A stretch of DNA of 48,291 bases from an uncultured Lachnospiraceae bacterium (GTDB taxonomy: Bacteria; Bacillota; Clostridia; Lachnospirales; Lachnospiraceae), in assembly GCA_910587105.1 (NCBI GenBank), contig CAJUMB010000022.1:1-48291 (forward strand). The letters run 5' to 3'. A program made the translations under genes and the position numbers. The notes beneath the pieces are model-generated. The model was given only the letters and a program-made list of their open reading frames with translations, was not told where the DNA came from and searched no databases. Of this stretch, positions 32,458 through 41,627 are shown piece after piece. Each line of letters begins with the position of its first letter. The stretch's first letter is position 1.

Positions 32458-33663
32458 ATGAAAAAATTAATGTTGCTGGGAGGTTCTAGGTATTTACTGC
32501 CAGTAATTGAAGCGGCACATAAGGCAGGCATTTATACAATTACATGTGATTATATTCCAGATAATATTGCGCACAGCTATTCGGATGAGTATTGTAATAT
32601 TAGTGTTATAGACAAAAAGGCTGTTTTGGGGATGGCTCAAAAATGTAAAATTGATGGGATTATGTCATTTGCGTGTGATCCGGGAGTTGTTACAGCTGCA
32701 TATGTGGCAGAAAAACTGGATTTGCCATTTCAGGGTTCTTATGAGTCAACTTTGATTCTACAGGATAAAGGACTATTTAGGGGATTTTTGGAAAAACATG
32801 GATTTAATTGTCCACATGCAAAAAGATATGAGGATAAAAAATCTTATTTAAAAGATACGGATTTCTTTGAATGGCCGGTAATTGTTAAACCGGCTGATTC
32901 TGCGGGAAGTAAGGGAGTGACAAAAGCAGAACACCCTGAGCAATTAGAAAAAGCTGTAGAAATTGCTCTGGATGGGGCGCATAACGGAGCATTCATTATA
33001 GAGGATTTTTTGACTTTTGAAGGGTATCATTCAAGCGCAGACCTTTTTACTGTGAATGGGAAGCTGGAATTTGTTTCATATTCTGATCAGTTATTTGATA
33101 TGAATGCAGAGAATCCTTATACCCCAGCATATATTATCTGGCCGTCATCTATGAAAAACAAATATCAGGATGAACTTACGAGAGAAATCCAACGGCTGAT
33201 GTATTTATTAGATATGAAATCAGGGATTTATAATATAGAAACATGTGTGGCAGATGGAAAGCCATATATTATGGAAGTTTCTCCACGAGGCGGAGGATGT
33301 AAGATTGCAGAATTACAGCGGATGGCATATGGAGTGGATCTGATTGAAAGTGAAGTCAGGAAGGCGGTTGGTATGCCATTAAAAGATATCGTGCAGACAG
33401 AATGTGACGGGGTTTGGTGTGAAATGGTCGTTCATGCTGGATTTAGAGAATGTGGGACATTTAAAAGAATTGTAATTGATCCTGAAATAAAAGAAAAGTA
33501 TGTTAAGGTTATGGATATATCAGCGAAGCAGGGAGATTATATAATGCCATTTACAGGTGCTAACATGGCACTTGGAGATATATTCTTAAAATTTGATACT
33601 AGGGAAGAACTTAATGAGGTAATGTCTGAATCTAAAAAGTGGATTCGCATAGAGTCAAAGTAG
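32458..33663 (+). CDS. ATP-grasp carboxylate-amine ligase
   Basis: Protein of 401 residues with a full ATP-grasp core: LMLLGGSRYLLPVIEAA (pre-ATP-grasp domain), FEWPVIVKPADSAGSKGVTKA (ATP lysine and loop), then YNIETCVADGKPYIMEVSPRGGG, with the metal-binding E-x-S-P-R-G. It belongs to the carbamoyl-phosphate-synthase-like/PylC-like group that joins a carboxylate to an amine through an acyl phosphate. Followed by a GNAT and a DegT aminotransferase, it may attach an amino acid to an amino sugar (inference). ATG 32458 follows AAGGAAGG. Confidence 0.85.
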   Translation: MKKLMLLGGSRYLLPVIEAAHKAGIYTITCDYIPDNIAHSYSDEYCNISVIDKKAVLGMAQKCKIDGIMSFACDPGVVTAAYVAEKLDLPFQGSYESTLILQDKGLFRGFLEKHGFNCPHAKRYEDKKSYLKDTDFFEWPVIVKPADSAGSKGVTKAEHPEQLEKAVEIALDGAHNGAFIIEDFLTFEGYHSSADLFTVNGKLEFVSYSDQLFDMNAENPYTPAYIIWPSSMKNKYQDELTREIQRLMYLLDMKSGIYNIETCVADGKPYIMEVSPRGGGCKIAELQRMAYGVDLIESEVRKAVGMPLKDIVQTECDGVWCEMVVHAGFRECGTFKRIVIDPEIKEKYVKVMDISAKQGDYIMPFTGANMALGDIFLKFDTREELNEVMSESKKWIRIESK

Positions 33664-33711
33664 AAAAATATGATAAAAATATAAAAGCGTTGTCAGTGTA
33701 TTTTAGAGAAG

Positions 33712-34158
33712 ATGAGAATTTTAAATATTAGTGATAAAAGACAGAAGGAAATAATTGTAAAAAAATGTGATTCTGTGTTTTCAATTGGAATTTTGAGAAG
33801 AGAAGATGGAGAAAACACTTTAAATAAAATCGCCACTTATGCACAACTTTTTGCAGCATATGATGAATCTTTCATATTAGCAGGATATGTGGCGTTTTAT
33901 GTCAATGATTTAATAACGAAAACCGCATATATTACTATGTTGGGAGTAGTCGAGAAAATGCAGAAAAAGCATGTGGGAAGCCAATTACTTAAAGCATGTT
34001 TAAATAGGGCAGCGGAGTGTGGCATGGAGAAAGTACGGCTTGAAGTTGATAAAAGAAATGAGCGCGCTATTAAATTTTATGAGTATTGGGGATTCAGATA
34101 TGAATCTGAAAAATCCAAAAATTCAATATTGATGTTGAAAGAGATTGGCAGTTTATGA
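33712..34158 (+). CDS. GNAT family N-acetyltransferase
   Basis: Protein of 148 residues with the GNAT fold. The acetyl-CoA loop is in MLGVVEKMQKKHVGSQLLKACL (Q/R-x-x-G-x-G/A variant KKHVGS), and VRLEVDKRNERAIKFYEYWGFRYE is the typical C-terminal strand-helix with N-x-x-A-x-x-F/Y-Y. It probably N-acylates the amino sugar made by the next gene product. The ribosome binding site is weak (GAGAAG adjacent to the ATG), so the start is less certain. Confidence 0.82.
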   Translation: MRILNISDKRQKEIIVKKCDSVFSIGILRREDGENTLNKIATYAQLFAAYDESFILAGYVAFYVNDLITKTAYITMLGVVEKMQKKHVGSQLLKACLNRAAECGMEKVRLEVDKRNERAIKFYEYWGFRYESEKSKNSILMLKEIGSL

Positions 34159-34242
34159 TTTGTTATAGTATAGACTTTTTTAGTAATTAATTGACAGTTG
34201 AAAAAACGACGAATTAATTTATTGATACAGGAGAAAACAAAA

Positions 34243-35352
34243 GTGGCAGATACCATACTGGTAACTCGTTCATCTATGCCATCTTTGGACGAGTATGTTG
34301 AAGAAATAAAGACAATTTGGGATACTCATTGGCTGACTAATATGGGGCCAAAACATAATGAATTTGCAGAAAAATTAAAAGAATATTTGGGTGTAGACTA
34401 TATAGAGCTGCTGGTCAATGGGCATATGGCATTAGAATTGACGATACAGGCGATGAATTTAAAGGGAGAGGTGATTACCACTCCCTTTACTTTTGCTTCT
34501 ACTACACATGCGATTGTGAGAAATGGACTTACTCCAGTTTTTTGTGATATCGAGCCAGATACCTACACAATAAATGCTGAGCAAATTGAATCGTTAATAA
34601 CAGATAGAACATGTCTTATTCTTCCAGTTCATGTATATGGAAATATCTGTAACATAGAAAAGATTGAAGCAGTCGCTAAAAAATATGAGTTAAAAGTTAT
34701 ATATGATGCAGCGCATACATTTGGAGAAACTTATCAAGGAAAAGGAATTGGAACTTATGGAGATGCTTCATGCTTTAGTTTTCATGCCACGAAAGTCTTT
34801 AACAGCATAGAAGGTGGTGCCGTGTGCTTTCGTGATGCACGGCTGGGGGATGCTTTGTGGGATTTGAAAAATTTTGGAATTCATGGACCAGAGGAAATTG
34901 CTGCAGTTGGAGCAAATGCGAAAATGAATGAATTTTGTGCAGCAATGGGAATCTGTAATCTCCGTCACATAGATGAGGAAATTGCAAAACGAAAGATGGT
35001 TGCTTTAAGGTACAGGGAAAGACTTTCAGATACACCTGGAATTAAGATAAGCAAGGAACAAAAGAATGTGACGCCAAATTATGCATATTTTCCCATTGTA
35101 ATTGATGAAAATATGTTTGGCGCGAGCAGATCAGAGGTATTTAGCAGATTGGAAAAAGAAGGGGTAGGAGCGAGAAAATATTTTTATCCTTTGACAAATA
35201 CATTTTCTGCTTTCCATGGCAGGTATGATGTGGAGAAAACGCCTGTAGCATTACATATAAGCAAACGGATACTATCTCTTCCGATATATGCTGATTTAGA
35301 AATGAAGGATGTTGACAGGATATGTAATGTGATTTTGGAGTGCAAGATATAA
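34243..35352 (+). CDS. DegT/DnrJ/EryC1/StrS sugar aminotransferase (second copy)
   Basis: PLP-dependent aminotransferase of 369 residues. Landmarks: LVNGHMALELTIQAM (phosphate site, where a Gly-Thr is more usual), VIYDAAHTFGETYQG (Asp) and CFSFHATKVFNSIEGG with the catalytic Lys in HATK. The SFHATK motif is typical of the FdtB/QdtB/RffA-like group acting on dTDP-keto-6-deoxyhexoses. Start: GTG 34243 follows AGGAG by 9 nt and fits homologs beginning near ILVTRSSMPSL. The frame open to a TTG at 34198 was rejected. It is not closely similar to the DegT at 17237. Confidence 0.9.
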   Translation: MADTILVTRSSMPSLDEYVEEIKTIWDTHWLTNMGPKHNEFAEKLKEYLGVDYIELLVNGHMALELTIQAMNLKGEVITTPFTFASTTHAIVRNGLTPVFCDIEPDTYTINAEQIESLITDRTCLILPVHVYGNICNIEKIEAVAKKYELKVIYDAAHTFGETYQGKGIGTYGDASCFSFHATKVFNSIEGGAVCFRDARLGDALWDLKNFGIHGPEEIAAVGANAKMNEFCAAMGICNLRHIDEEIAKRKMVALRYRERLSDTPGIKISKEQKNVTPNYAYFPIVIDENMFGASRSEVFSRLEKEGVGARKYFYPLTNTFSAFHGRYDVEKTPVALHISKRILSLPIYADLEMKDVDRICNVILECKI

Positions 35353-35394
35353 TTTGAATTTTGTTTTGTTGAGTTTACAGAGAAAGGAAGATAA

Positions 35395-36537
35395 ATGAAC
35401 GATGAAGTTAAATTTGCAAAAAAAGGGGGGGGGGTAGCGCGAAATTCATCAATTGAACTTTTTCGAATCATAATAATGTTAGTTATAATAGCTCACCATT
35501 ATATTGTGAATTCAGGTATTTATGATGTGATAAAAGCGGGTGATGTATTATCAGCAGCTTCAATTTTCTCTTTGATTTTTGGATTTGGCGGTAAAATCGG
35601 AATAAATTGTTTTGTGCTCATAACGGGATATTTTATGTGTAAATCTCAGATATCAATCCGCAAATATGTAAAATTGTTTTTGGAAGTACAATTCTATATG
35701 ATTGTTTTTATGCTGATTTTTCACTTATCGGGATATGAAAAATACGGAATAAAAAAGTCTATAATGACAATTGTACCTTTTTATTATGTTGGAACAGAGT
35801 TTTTAAGTACATATCTTCTATTTTACTTTTTTATACCTTATTTTAATTTATTTTTATCTTCGTTAGATGAAGTGAAGCATAGAAACCTATTGATTTTACT
35901 TCTTGTCTCAGACAGTATATTACAAACTTTTTTGAAAATCCCAAAGGCATTTACATATTTTGGATGGTTTGTGACAGTTTATTTTATAGCCGCTTATATA
36001 AGGTTATGCAGGGATGAAAATTATAAAAATAAGTGGACGAGAAGCGGCGTTTTTTATAATTTTAGAAAATGGTTGTTTTTCACAGCTTGTATCGTTCTTA
36101 TATCGTGGGCTTCAATCATAACTGGGGCGTTAATTTACTCCATTACAGGAAAAGATATTATTTATTATTTCGTGATAGACTCTAATAAATTTCTTTCTAT
36201 TTTATTAGCAGTAAGCGCATTTCTTACATTTTTGAATATGAATATTAAACATTCTAAAATGATTAATATGGTTGCATCATCAGTGTTTGGTGTGCTTTTG
36301 ATTCATGCAAACAGCGATATAATGAGAAGATGGCTGTGGGAAGATTTATTAAATTGTGTCGGCATGTATAAATATGGTTTATCGTATCCGGTGCAATATG
36401 CATTTGGTGCAATCCTGGTTGTGGCAGTAGTATTTTTAGTTTGCGCTGCAATTGATATTTTGCGGCAAAAACTGTTTGAACGACCCGTGATGAATTTGGT
36501 AGATAAGATATGTGAGAGATTGAGGATGCGATTTTGA
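35395..36537 (+). CDS. Acyltransferase 3 family membrane O-acyltransferase, likely phase-variable
   Basis: Polytopic membrane protein of 380 residues with about ten helices. RNSSIELFRIIIMLVIIAHH is the signature N-terminus of acyltransferase 3 (PF01757), with the conserved Arg and His pair, and FGFGGKIGINCFVLITGYFM follows. Such enzymes O-acetylate or O-succinylate surface glycans. Codons 9-13 contain A7 followed by G10. With nine G the frame hits TAG directly; with eleven it reaches TGA about ten codons later, so slippage switches the gene off. ATG 35395 follows AAAGGAAG. Confidence 0.9.
   Translation: MNDEVKFAKKGGGVARNSSIELFRIIIMLVIIAHHYIVNSGIYDVIKAGDVLSAASIFSLIFGFGGKIGINCFVLITGYFMCKSQISIRKYVKLFLEVQFYMIVFMLIFHLSGYEKYGIKKSIMTIVPFYYVGTEFLSTYLLFYFFIPYFNLFLSSLDEVKHRNLLILLLVSDSILQTFLKIPKAFTYFGWFVTVYFIAAYIRLCRDENYKNKWTRSGVFYNFRKWLFFTACIVLISWASIITGALIYSITGKDIIYYFVIDSNKFLSILLAVSAFLTFLNMNIKHSKMINMVASSVFGVLLIHANSDIMRRWLWEDLLNCVGMYKYGLSYPVQYAFGAILVVAVVFLVCAAIDILRQKLFERPVMNLVDKICERLRMRF
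35425..35434 (+). repeat. Homopolymeric G10 tract (contingency-locus candidate)
   Basis: Ten consecutive G at codons 11-13 of the acyltransferase gene, preceded by seven A. It is by far the longest G run in an otherwise A+T-rich cluster. The copy present keeps the frame open. Confidence 0.9.
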
Positions 36538-36604
36538 TACGTAGAATATATTACTACGAACATAGCAAATTTTTTTTAGTAAAAATTAAAGAGGTGCAAA
36601 TTCC

Positions 36605-37696
36605 ATGGGCCATAAGAGCAGAATAATTCTAAATAATAAAACAATTCTTATCACAGGAGCGGCAGGTTTTATTGGTGCAAATCTAATCATAAAACTTTTA
36701 AAACATGTAGAAAAAGGCATGATAATAGGTATTGATAATCTAAATGATTATTATGATGTGGGATTGAAACGATATCGCCTAAAACAGATCGATTCAACAG
36801 TTAATTCAGAAGCCTGCAGTAACTTTGAGTTTTTACAAGGAGATATAAGTGACAGCAATACGGTACAGACCTTATTTCAAAAATACAATCCATCCATCGT
36901 TGTCAATCTGGCTGCCCAGGCAGGCGTTCGATATTCCATTACAAATCCAGACGTATATATCAATTCAAACCTTATTGGTTTCTACAACATACTAAAGGCC
37001 TGCAGGAATAGTTACCAGTATGGCGGTGGTGTAGAGCATCTTGTCTATGCGTCTTCCTCCTCGGTTTATGGCGGTAATACAAAGATTCCATTTAATGAGA
37101 CAGATTTTGTGGACAATCCGGTTTCGCTTTATGCGGCCACAAAAAAGTCGAATGAACTGCTGGCACATTCTTATTCTAAACTCTATAACATTCCAACTAC
37201 AGGTCTTCGTTTTTTCACTGTTTATGGTCCGGCAGGACGTCCTGATATGGCTTATTTTACATTCACAGATAAGCTGCGAAAGGGAGAAAGTATACAAATT
37301 TTCAATTACGGAAACTGTAAGCGGGATTTTACATTTATTGATGATATTGTGGAAGGTATTCTGCTTGTTATACAGGGGACGCCGGAGAAGATGAATGGTG
37401 CCGATGGATTACCATTGCCGCCTTACAACATCTATAACATTGGCAATTCCCATCCTGAAAATCTGCTGGATTTTGTGGGAATTTTGTCGGAAGAGTTGGT
37501 AAAGGCAGGAGTGTTGGACAGCAGTTTTGATTTTGAATGCCACAGGGAGCTTGTACCAATGCAGCCAGGTGATGTACCAGTGACATATGCTGATACCCAT
37601 AAGCTGGAAAAAGATTTTGGATTTAAACCTTCGACTGATTTACGAACAGGTCTTCGGTCATTTGCTGAGTGGTATAAAGAATATTACATGTGCTGA
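36605..37696 (+). CDS. UDP-glucuronate 4-epimerase-like NAD-dependent sugar epimerase
   Basis: Extended short-chain dehydrogenase/reductase of 363 residues. The NAD-binding site is ILITGAAGFIGANL, and the catalytic elements are YASSSSVYG and YAATKKSNE (Y-x-x-x-K). FFTVYGPAGRPDMAYFTFTDKL and the FNYGNCKRDFTFIDDIVEGI segment are typical of CapI/GlcA 4-epimerases, which convert UDP-glucuronate to UDP-galacturonate. The neighbour Ugd supplies UDP-glucuronate. ATG 36605 follows GAGGTG. Confidence 0.9.
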   Translation: MGHKSRIILNNKTILITGAAGFIGANLIIKLLKHVEKGMIIGIDNLNDYYDVGLKRYRLKQIDSTVNSEACSNFEFLQGDISDSNTVQTLFQKYNPSIVVNLAAQAGVRYSITNPDVYINSNLIGFYNILKACRNSYQYGGGVEHLVYASSSSVYGGNTKIPFNETDFVDNPVSLYAATKKSNELLAHSYSKLYNIPTTGLRFFTVYGPAGRPDMAYFTFTDKLRKGESIQIFNYGNCKRDFTFIDDIVEGILLVIQGTPEKMNGADGLPLPPYNIYNIGNSHPENLLDFVGILSEELVKAGVLDSSFDFECHRELVPMQPGDVPVTYADTHKLEKDFGFKPSTDLRTGLRSFAEWYKEYYMC

Positions 37697-37741
37697 CATT
37701 CGTTCGAGATTTAAACTAGCAGCCTACGGGGGAATGAAAAA

Positions 37742-39040
37742 GTGGATAGAGAATTAGAAAATACAAACAAGACATATTATAATATCGTTGTATCAGGAAC
37801 AGGATATGTAGGGCTGAGTCTCGCTGTTCTTCTCTCACAACACAATTATGTAACTGCTGTGGATATTGTGGAATCTAAGGTTGAACAGATTAATAATCGT
37901 ATTTCACCGATACAGGATGAATACATAGAGAGATTTTTAAAAGAACGGGAACTGAGTCTTACAGCAGTTCTTGATAATGGAAAAAATGGCGGGGATAATC
38001 CAGCATTTACAGCTTACAGTTCAGCAGATTTTATCGTCATTGCAACACCAACAAACTATGATCCAAAAAGAAACTTTTTTGATACAAGTGCGGTGGAGAA
38101 TGTGATTGAACTGGCGGTAAAAGCAACAAAGCACCGCGCGGATAAACCGCTTATGGTTATTAAGTCAACAGTGCCGGTAGGGTATACAAAGGCAGTCTGT
38201 GAAAAATATGGGATCAGCAATATTATATTCAGTCCAGAATTTCTACGGGAATCGAAAGCATTATACGATAATCTGTATCCTTCCCGTATTATTGTATCCG
38301 CAGATGAAAATACACGGCTGAAAACTGAGATTTTTGCAGGACTGCTTGCGCAGGGGGCGGAAAAAAAGAATATAGAAACTCTTTTTATGGGTTTTACTGA
38401 GGCAGAGGCTGTGAAACTATTTGCAAATACATATCTTGCTCTTCGCGTATCGTATTTTAATGAACTTGATACTTACGCAGAGATAAAAGGGCTGGATACA
38501 GCGTCCATTATCCGCGGTGTCTGTCTCGATCCACGCATCGGTGATCAATACAACAATCCGTCTTTTGGCTATGGCGGGTACTGTCTTCCAAAAGATTCAA
38601 AGCAGCTTTTGGCAAATTACCAAGATGTTCCGGAAGAATTGATCCGGGCCATAGTGGAGAGCAATCGGACCCGCAAAGACTTCATCGCAGACCGGGTATT
38701 GGAAAAAACTGGATATTACACGGCAAATTCGATATGGAATGCAGAAAAAGAGAGGCCCATTGTCATAGGGGTGTATCGTCTGGTTATGAAAAGCAACAGT
38801 GATAATTTTCGTCAGTCCTCGATTCAAGGGGTGATGAAACGAATCAAAGCCAAGGGCGCTGTGGTTATCATCTATGAGCCTGCTTTGGAGGAAGGGGCTT
38901 CGTTTTTTGGAAGCCGGGTTATAAATGATATAGAGAAGTTTAAAGCCGATTCAGATGCTATTATTGCAAATCGTTACGACTCTATTCTTGATGATTGCAG
39001 AGAAAAAGTTTATACAAGAGATTTGTTTCGAAGGGATTGA
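37742..39040 (+). CDS. ugd: UDP-glucose 6-dehydrogenase
   Basis: Nucleotide-sugar dehydrogenase of 432 residues that oxidises UDP-glucose to UDP-glucuronate with two NAD. NAD site: VVSGTGYVGLSLAVLLSQHN. Central domain: SPEFLRESKALYDNLYPSRII and EAEAVKLFANTYLALRVSYFNELD. The catalytic Cys is in FGYGGYCLPKDSKQL. Start: GTG 37742 behind GGGGGA at about 8-10 nt; an ATG at 37734 gives a five-codon frame in another phase. It is the last gene of the cluster and is followed by a terminator. Confidence 0.94.
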   Translation: MDRELENTNKTYYNIVVSGTGYVGLSLAVLLSQHNYVTAVDIVESKVEQINNRISPIQDEYIERFLKERELSLTAVLDNGKNGGDNPAFTAYSSADFIVIATPTNYDPKRNFFDTSAVENVIELAVKATKHRADKPLMVIKSTVPVGYTKAVCEKYGISNIIFSPEFLRESKALYDNLYPSRIIVSADENTRLKTEIFAGLLAQGAEKKNIETLFMGFTEAEAVKLFANTYLALRVSYFNELDTYAEIKGLDTASIIRGVCLDPRIGDQYNNPSFGYGGYCLPKDSKQLLANYQDVPEELIRAIVESNRTRKDFIADRVLEKTGYYTANSIWNAEKERPIVIGVYRLVMKSNSDNFRQSSIQGVMKRIKAKGAVVIIYEPALEEGASFFGSRVINDIEKFKADSDAIIANRYDSILDDCREKVYTRDLFRRD

Positions 39041-39069
39041 TGATAGCTTAAGATTATATTGCGTTGAGA

Positions 39070-39122
39070 GAAACTGAGAGACAGTTTGACAGCTGTTTTT
39101 CAGTTTCTTTTTCGATATCGGT
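39070..39122 (+). terminator. Terminator at the end of the polysaccharide cluster
   Basis: GAAACTGA at 39070-39077 pairs perfectly with TCAGTTTC at 39110-39117, with an inner ACAG/CTGT pairing, and is followed by TTTTT at 39118-39122. Confidence 0.75.
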
Positions 39123-39135
39123 TAGCTATAACTAA

Positions 39136-39258
39136 TATGATCAGACATTTACCGGAGCGCAATATATAGCTTTGGGGATGTTCTTTGGAATATTTGTATA
39201 TATTTCTGATGTTTCTAAAATATATTATGGATGGAAGGATTCATTATTTGAGTCATAG
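39136..39258 (+). other. Possible C-terminal fragment of a membrane protein
   Basis: A frame of about 40 codons between TAA at 39133 and TAG at 39256 reads DQTFTGAQYIALGMFFGIFVY and ends YYGWKDSLFES, with one hydrophobic helix. It has no start codon with a ribosome binding site, so it may be the tail of a deleted membrane-protein gene. I do not recognise the family. Confidence 0.3.
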
Positions 39259-39299
39259 AATTTAATATAGGCTTTATCCCTGCACCAAAAGCCGTTATA

Positions 39300-39548
39300 A
39301 TGATTATAACAAATAGCAGGCGTATCTATGAAAAGGCGGTGGAAAATATAGAGATAATGGAAGTGGCAGAAAAAGAACAAATGCAAAAAAATGTAGAAGA
39401 ATTCGATAGGTTACAGCGTTTTATGGCTTTAGTTGACGATAAAGAATCAGCAGTATATAAGGCAATGAAAGAAAGATACATTGCTTTAAAAGTAATTCTC
39501 ACTGCTTCTGGTATCAATCTTACAGAACTTGACAGGATCAAAGAGTAA
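39300..39548 (+). CDS. Small hypothetical protein
   Basis: Open frame of 82 codons with a charged helical composition (EKAVENIEIMEVAEKEQMQK) and a protein-like end, YIALKVILTASGINLTELDR. There is no good ribosome binding site before ATG 39300 and no recognised family, so it may be a remnant of a larger gene. It lies in the decayed interval between the cluster terminator and the minus-strand ATPase. Confidence 0.35.
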   Translation: MIITNSRRIYEKAVENIEIMEVAEKEQMQKNVEEFDRLQRFMALVDDKESAVYKAMKERYIALKVILTASGINLTELDRIKE

Positions 39549-39724
39549 TGGTCATGCGGCCGCAATCAGAACCACTGACAGTGGCCCTGTTGAAAGAATA
39601 GGGGTATATTCAGGAAAATCTCTCGGCCTGCTTTGCATTATCACATATATTGGTGCAGCATTTCTTAATTACGGATACACTAAGTGCCTGCTATTTCTGC
39701 CAGTGCTGTGTTGACTTCCATCGA

Positions 39725-39758
39725 CGAGGCGGCTGCATCGTCTCATTCAGCTGCCTCG
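39725..39758. other. Perfect-looking 11-bp hairpin in the gene-free stretch 39549-39829
   Basis: CGAGGCGGCTG (39725-39735) pairs with CAGCTGCCTCG (39748-39758) with one mismatch-type pair. There is no T-tract on either side. The rest of 39549-39829 shows no gene; TGCTGTA/TACAGCA at 39804-39837 may end the minus-strand ATPase transcript. Confidence 0.4.
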
Positions 39759-39829
39759 CCCTGACACAAATATCAGGCATTTAGCATATGCGTATTAAGG
39801 AAATGCTGTACCAGTCTGTTTCGACATGC

Positions 39830-41437
39830 TTACAGCACTTCCACCCTACAGGCATGAAGCTTTGTTTTTCTACTATAACCAATTCCAACAGCAAGTATTT
39901 TTCCGGTATACTTAGGGGACTCTCCTAATTTTCCTCTAAATCGTAGTGCATAATTCCTGTCTTTAATTTGTTGAATCGCTTCCTCCGGTGTATGATCGAT
40001 TTTTAATTCCAGTAAAATCGCACTCATATTTTTTCTTTCAGGATAGAAAATAAAGTCCACATATCCTTCCCCTGCCTTATCTTCCCGTTCTACCCGATAG
40101 GAGTCCCTTGCGGCCAGATACACCAGGTTCACTACTGCCGACAGTTCGATTTCACTGTTATAAGAGAAAATTGGTGATTCGGTGTCATGGGCGAATTTCA
40201 AGATTTTTGACATGGTTGCTGTATCACCGTCAAGGGTAGCTTTTAACATCTTCTCAGATTCTTTTGCAAGACTGTATACATATCCCAGAGACGCTTTTGT
40301 CATCAGGAGTTTTTTGAACTGAATCATAAGCTCTCTGTTGGGAATGAAAACTTTCCCCTCATGATAGGTCAAAAGCCCGTACACAACCATAGCTGAATAA
40401 ATCTCATCTTTTGTATCCAGCTTCATGGAAACTGCTGCGTAGTTCTGGATCTCCGTGGGGATTCCTTCTCCTGCCGCCATCAGGATAAGATCGTCCCGGA
40501 CAGCTTCAATGTTGTTTTGGATATAATAAAAAATCTCATCGTAAGGCCCTGAGCTTGTCCAATAGTTGGTGAGTTCATTATCTGTCAATGCGCACACGAT
40601 GGAACGGGGATTGTATATCCTGCAGCCTTTTGCAGTGTAGTAGCCGTCATACCAGATGCGCAGGTTTTCTCTGCTTATTTCCGGATTGTTATTGGTATTT
40701 TGGTATATCTGGTGCAGCCGGTCCACTTCAGAATCAAGGAAACCGAAATATTCGCTGAATTTTTTCTTGGTGGCCATATCATATTCGAGAAACATATTCA
40801 GTTCGGAACCGCTGGAATACTTTGTAATGGGCAATACGCCTGTCATATAGGCCAGTTCCACATATACCTGGTCTTTTAAAAGATTTCTGAGAAATCCCAG
40901 GTATTTTTTCTGATCCTTTAGGGTGATGAAAGATTTGTGGAAAATGGCATCCCATTCATCGATGATAAATATGAATTTGTCTCTTGTCTTCTGAAAGATC
41001 TTCAGTAAAATATCCCATACTGCTTCAGCGGTGTCGATTTTAATATCCGGATATGCTTCCACTAGGTCCTGATTTATGCCATCCTGGATTCGAGTAATAT
41101 ACTGGCCGTAATCGGTGCAGTTTCGAGGTTCCTGGCTGAAGTCGATAAAGATCACATTGTGGCTGTGGAGGTGTATGGAATAGGTCTCGTCTTCAGAAAT
41201 TGCCAGTTTATTAAATAAGTGGTCATCATCTGAGGTTTTTCCGAAAAAGGCGCCTACCATGCTGGCCATTACACTTTTACCGAAACGGCGGGGCCTTGTG
41301 ATGCAGAAATATTTGTTTTTCTTTCCCATTGCAGGAAATAATTCTGTGAGCAGCAGGGATTTATCCACAAAGTATGTATCTGCGGCGGTCTCACTGTATG
41401 CTTCGCTGGGGATGGGGCTGTTCAAAAATATTCCCAT
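39830..41437 (-). CDS. AAA-ATPase-like/DUF1703 PD-(D/E)XK protein
   Basis: Protein of 535 residues with an N-terminal AAA-ATPase-like domain (PF09820) and a C-terminal PD-(D/E)XK nuclease-like domain (PF08011/DUF1703). Walker A: RPRRFGKSVMASM with GKS at 53-55. Walker B: FIFIIDEWDAIF. The C-terminal nuclease motif is intact: GYVDFIFYPER, then ILLELKID (D...E-x-K), with AIQQIKDRNYA after it. These proteins are very common in gut Clostridia and Bacteroides; defence or mobile-element roles have been proposed, but function is unproven. Start at 41437 matches family N-termini (MGIFLNS); the frame to 41473 is read from the dispersed repeat. Confidence 0.88.
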   Translation of the reverse strand: MGIFLNSPIPSEAYSETAADTYFVDKSLLLTELFPAMGKKNKYFCITRPRRFGKSVMASMVGAFFGKTSDDDHLFNKLAISEDETYSIHLHSHNVIFIDFSQEPRNCTDYGQYITRIQDGINQDLVEAYPDIKIDTAEAVWDILLKIFQKTRDKFIFIIDEWDAIFHKSFITLKDQKKYLGFLRNLLKDQVYVELAYMTGVLPITKYSSGSELNMFLEYDMATKKKFSEYFGFLDSEVDRLHQIYQNTNNNPEISRENLRIWYDGYYTAKGCRIYNPRSIVCALTDNELTNYWTSSGPYDEIFYYIQNNIEAVRDDLILMAAGEGIPTEIQNYAAVSMKLDTKDEIYSAMVVYGLLTYHEGKVFIPNRELMIQFKKLLMTKASLGYVYSLAKESEKMLKATLDGDTATMSKILKFAHDTESPIFSYNSEIELSAVVNLVYLAARDSYRVEREDKAGEGYVDFIFYPERKNMSAILLELKIDHTPEEAIQQIKDRNYALRFRGKLGESPKYTGKILAVGIGYSRKTKLHACRVEVL

Positions 41438-41456
41438 AGAATCTATATACCTTTCT

Positions 41457-41470
41457 GGAGCGTGTTTGAA
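41457..41470 (+). repeat. Fragment of the GAGCGTGT repeat
   Basis: GGAGCGTGTTTGAA matches the opening of the repeat at the window ends. It overlaps the 5' open extension of the minus-strand ATPase gene, where its complement encodes the spurious MFKHAPE leader. Confidence 0.45.
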
Positions 41471-41627
41471 CATACTTTCATTTATGGTATCATTTTCTCA
41501 CTTTACCATGAAAGTGGACAAATATCAAGGAGTCACAAAATAATTCCGCCTTCCGCTTGAGATGCATAAGAATCTGTGGTAAGGTAAAAGCATTAAAAAT
41601 GCAGGCTCAGCCGGGAGGAGGTATGCT

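Noticed and set aside
39560..39720. Possible gene remnant after the 82-codon frame
   Set aside because: Several short frames look weakly protein-like, but none has a start, length or motif that supports a call.
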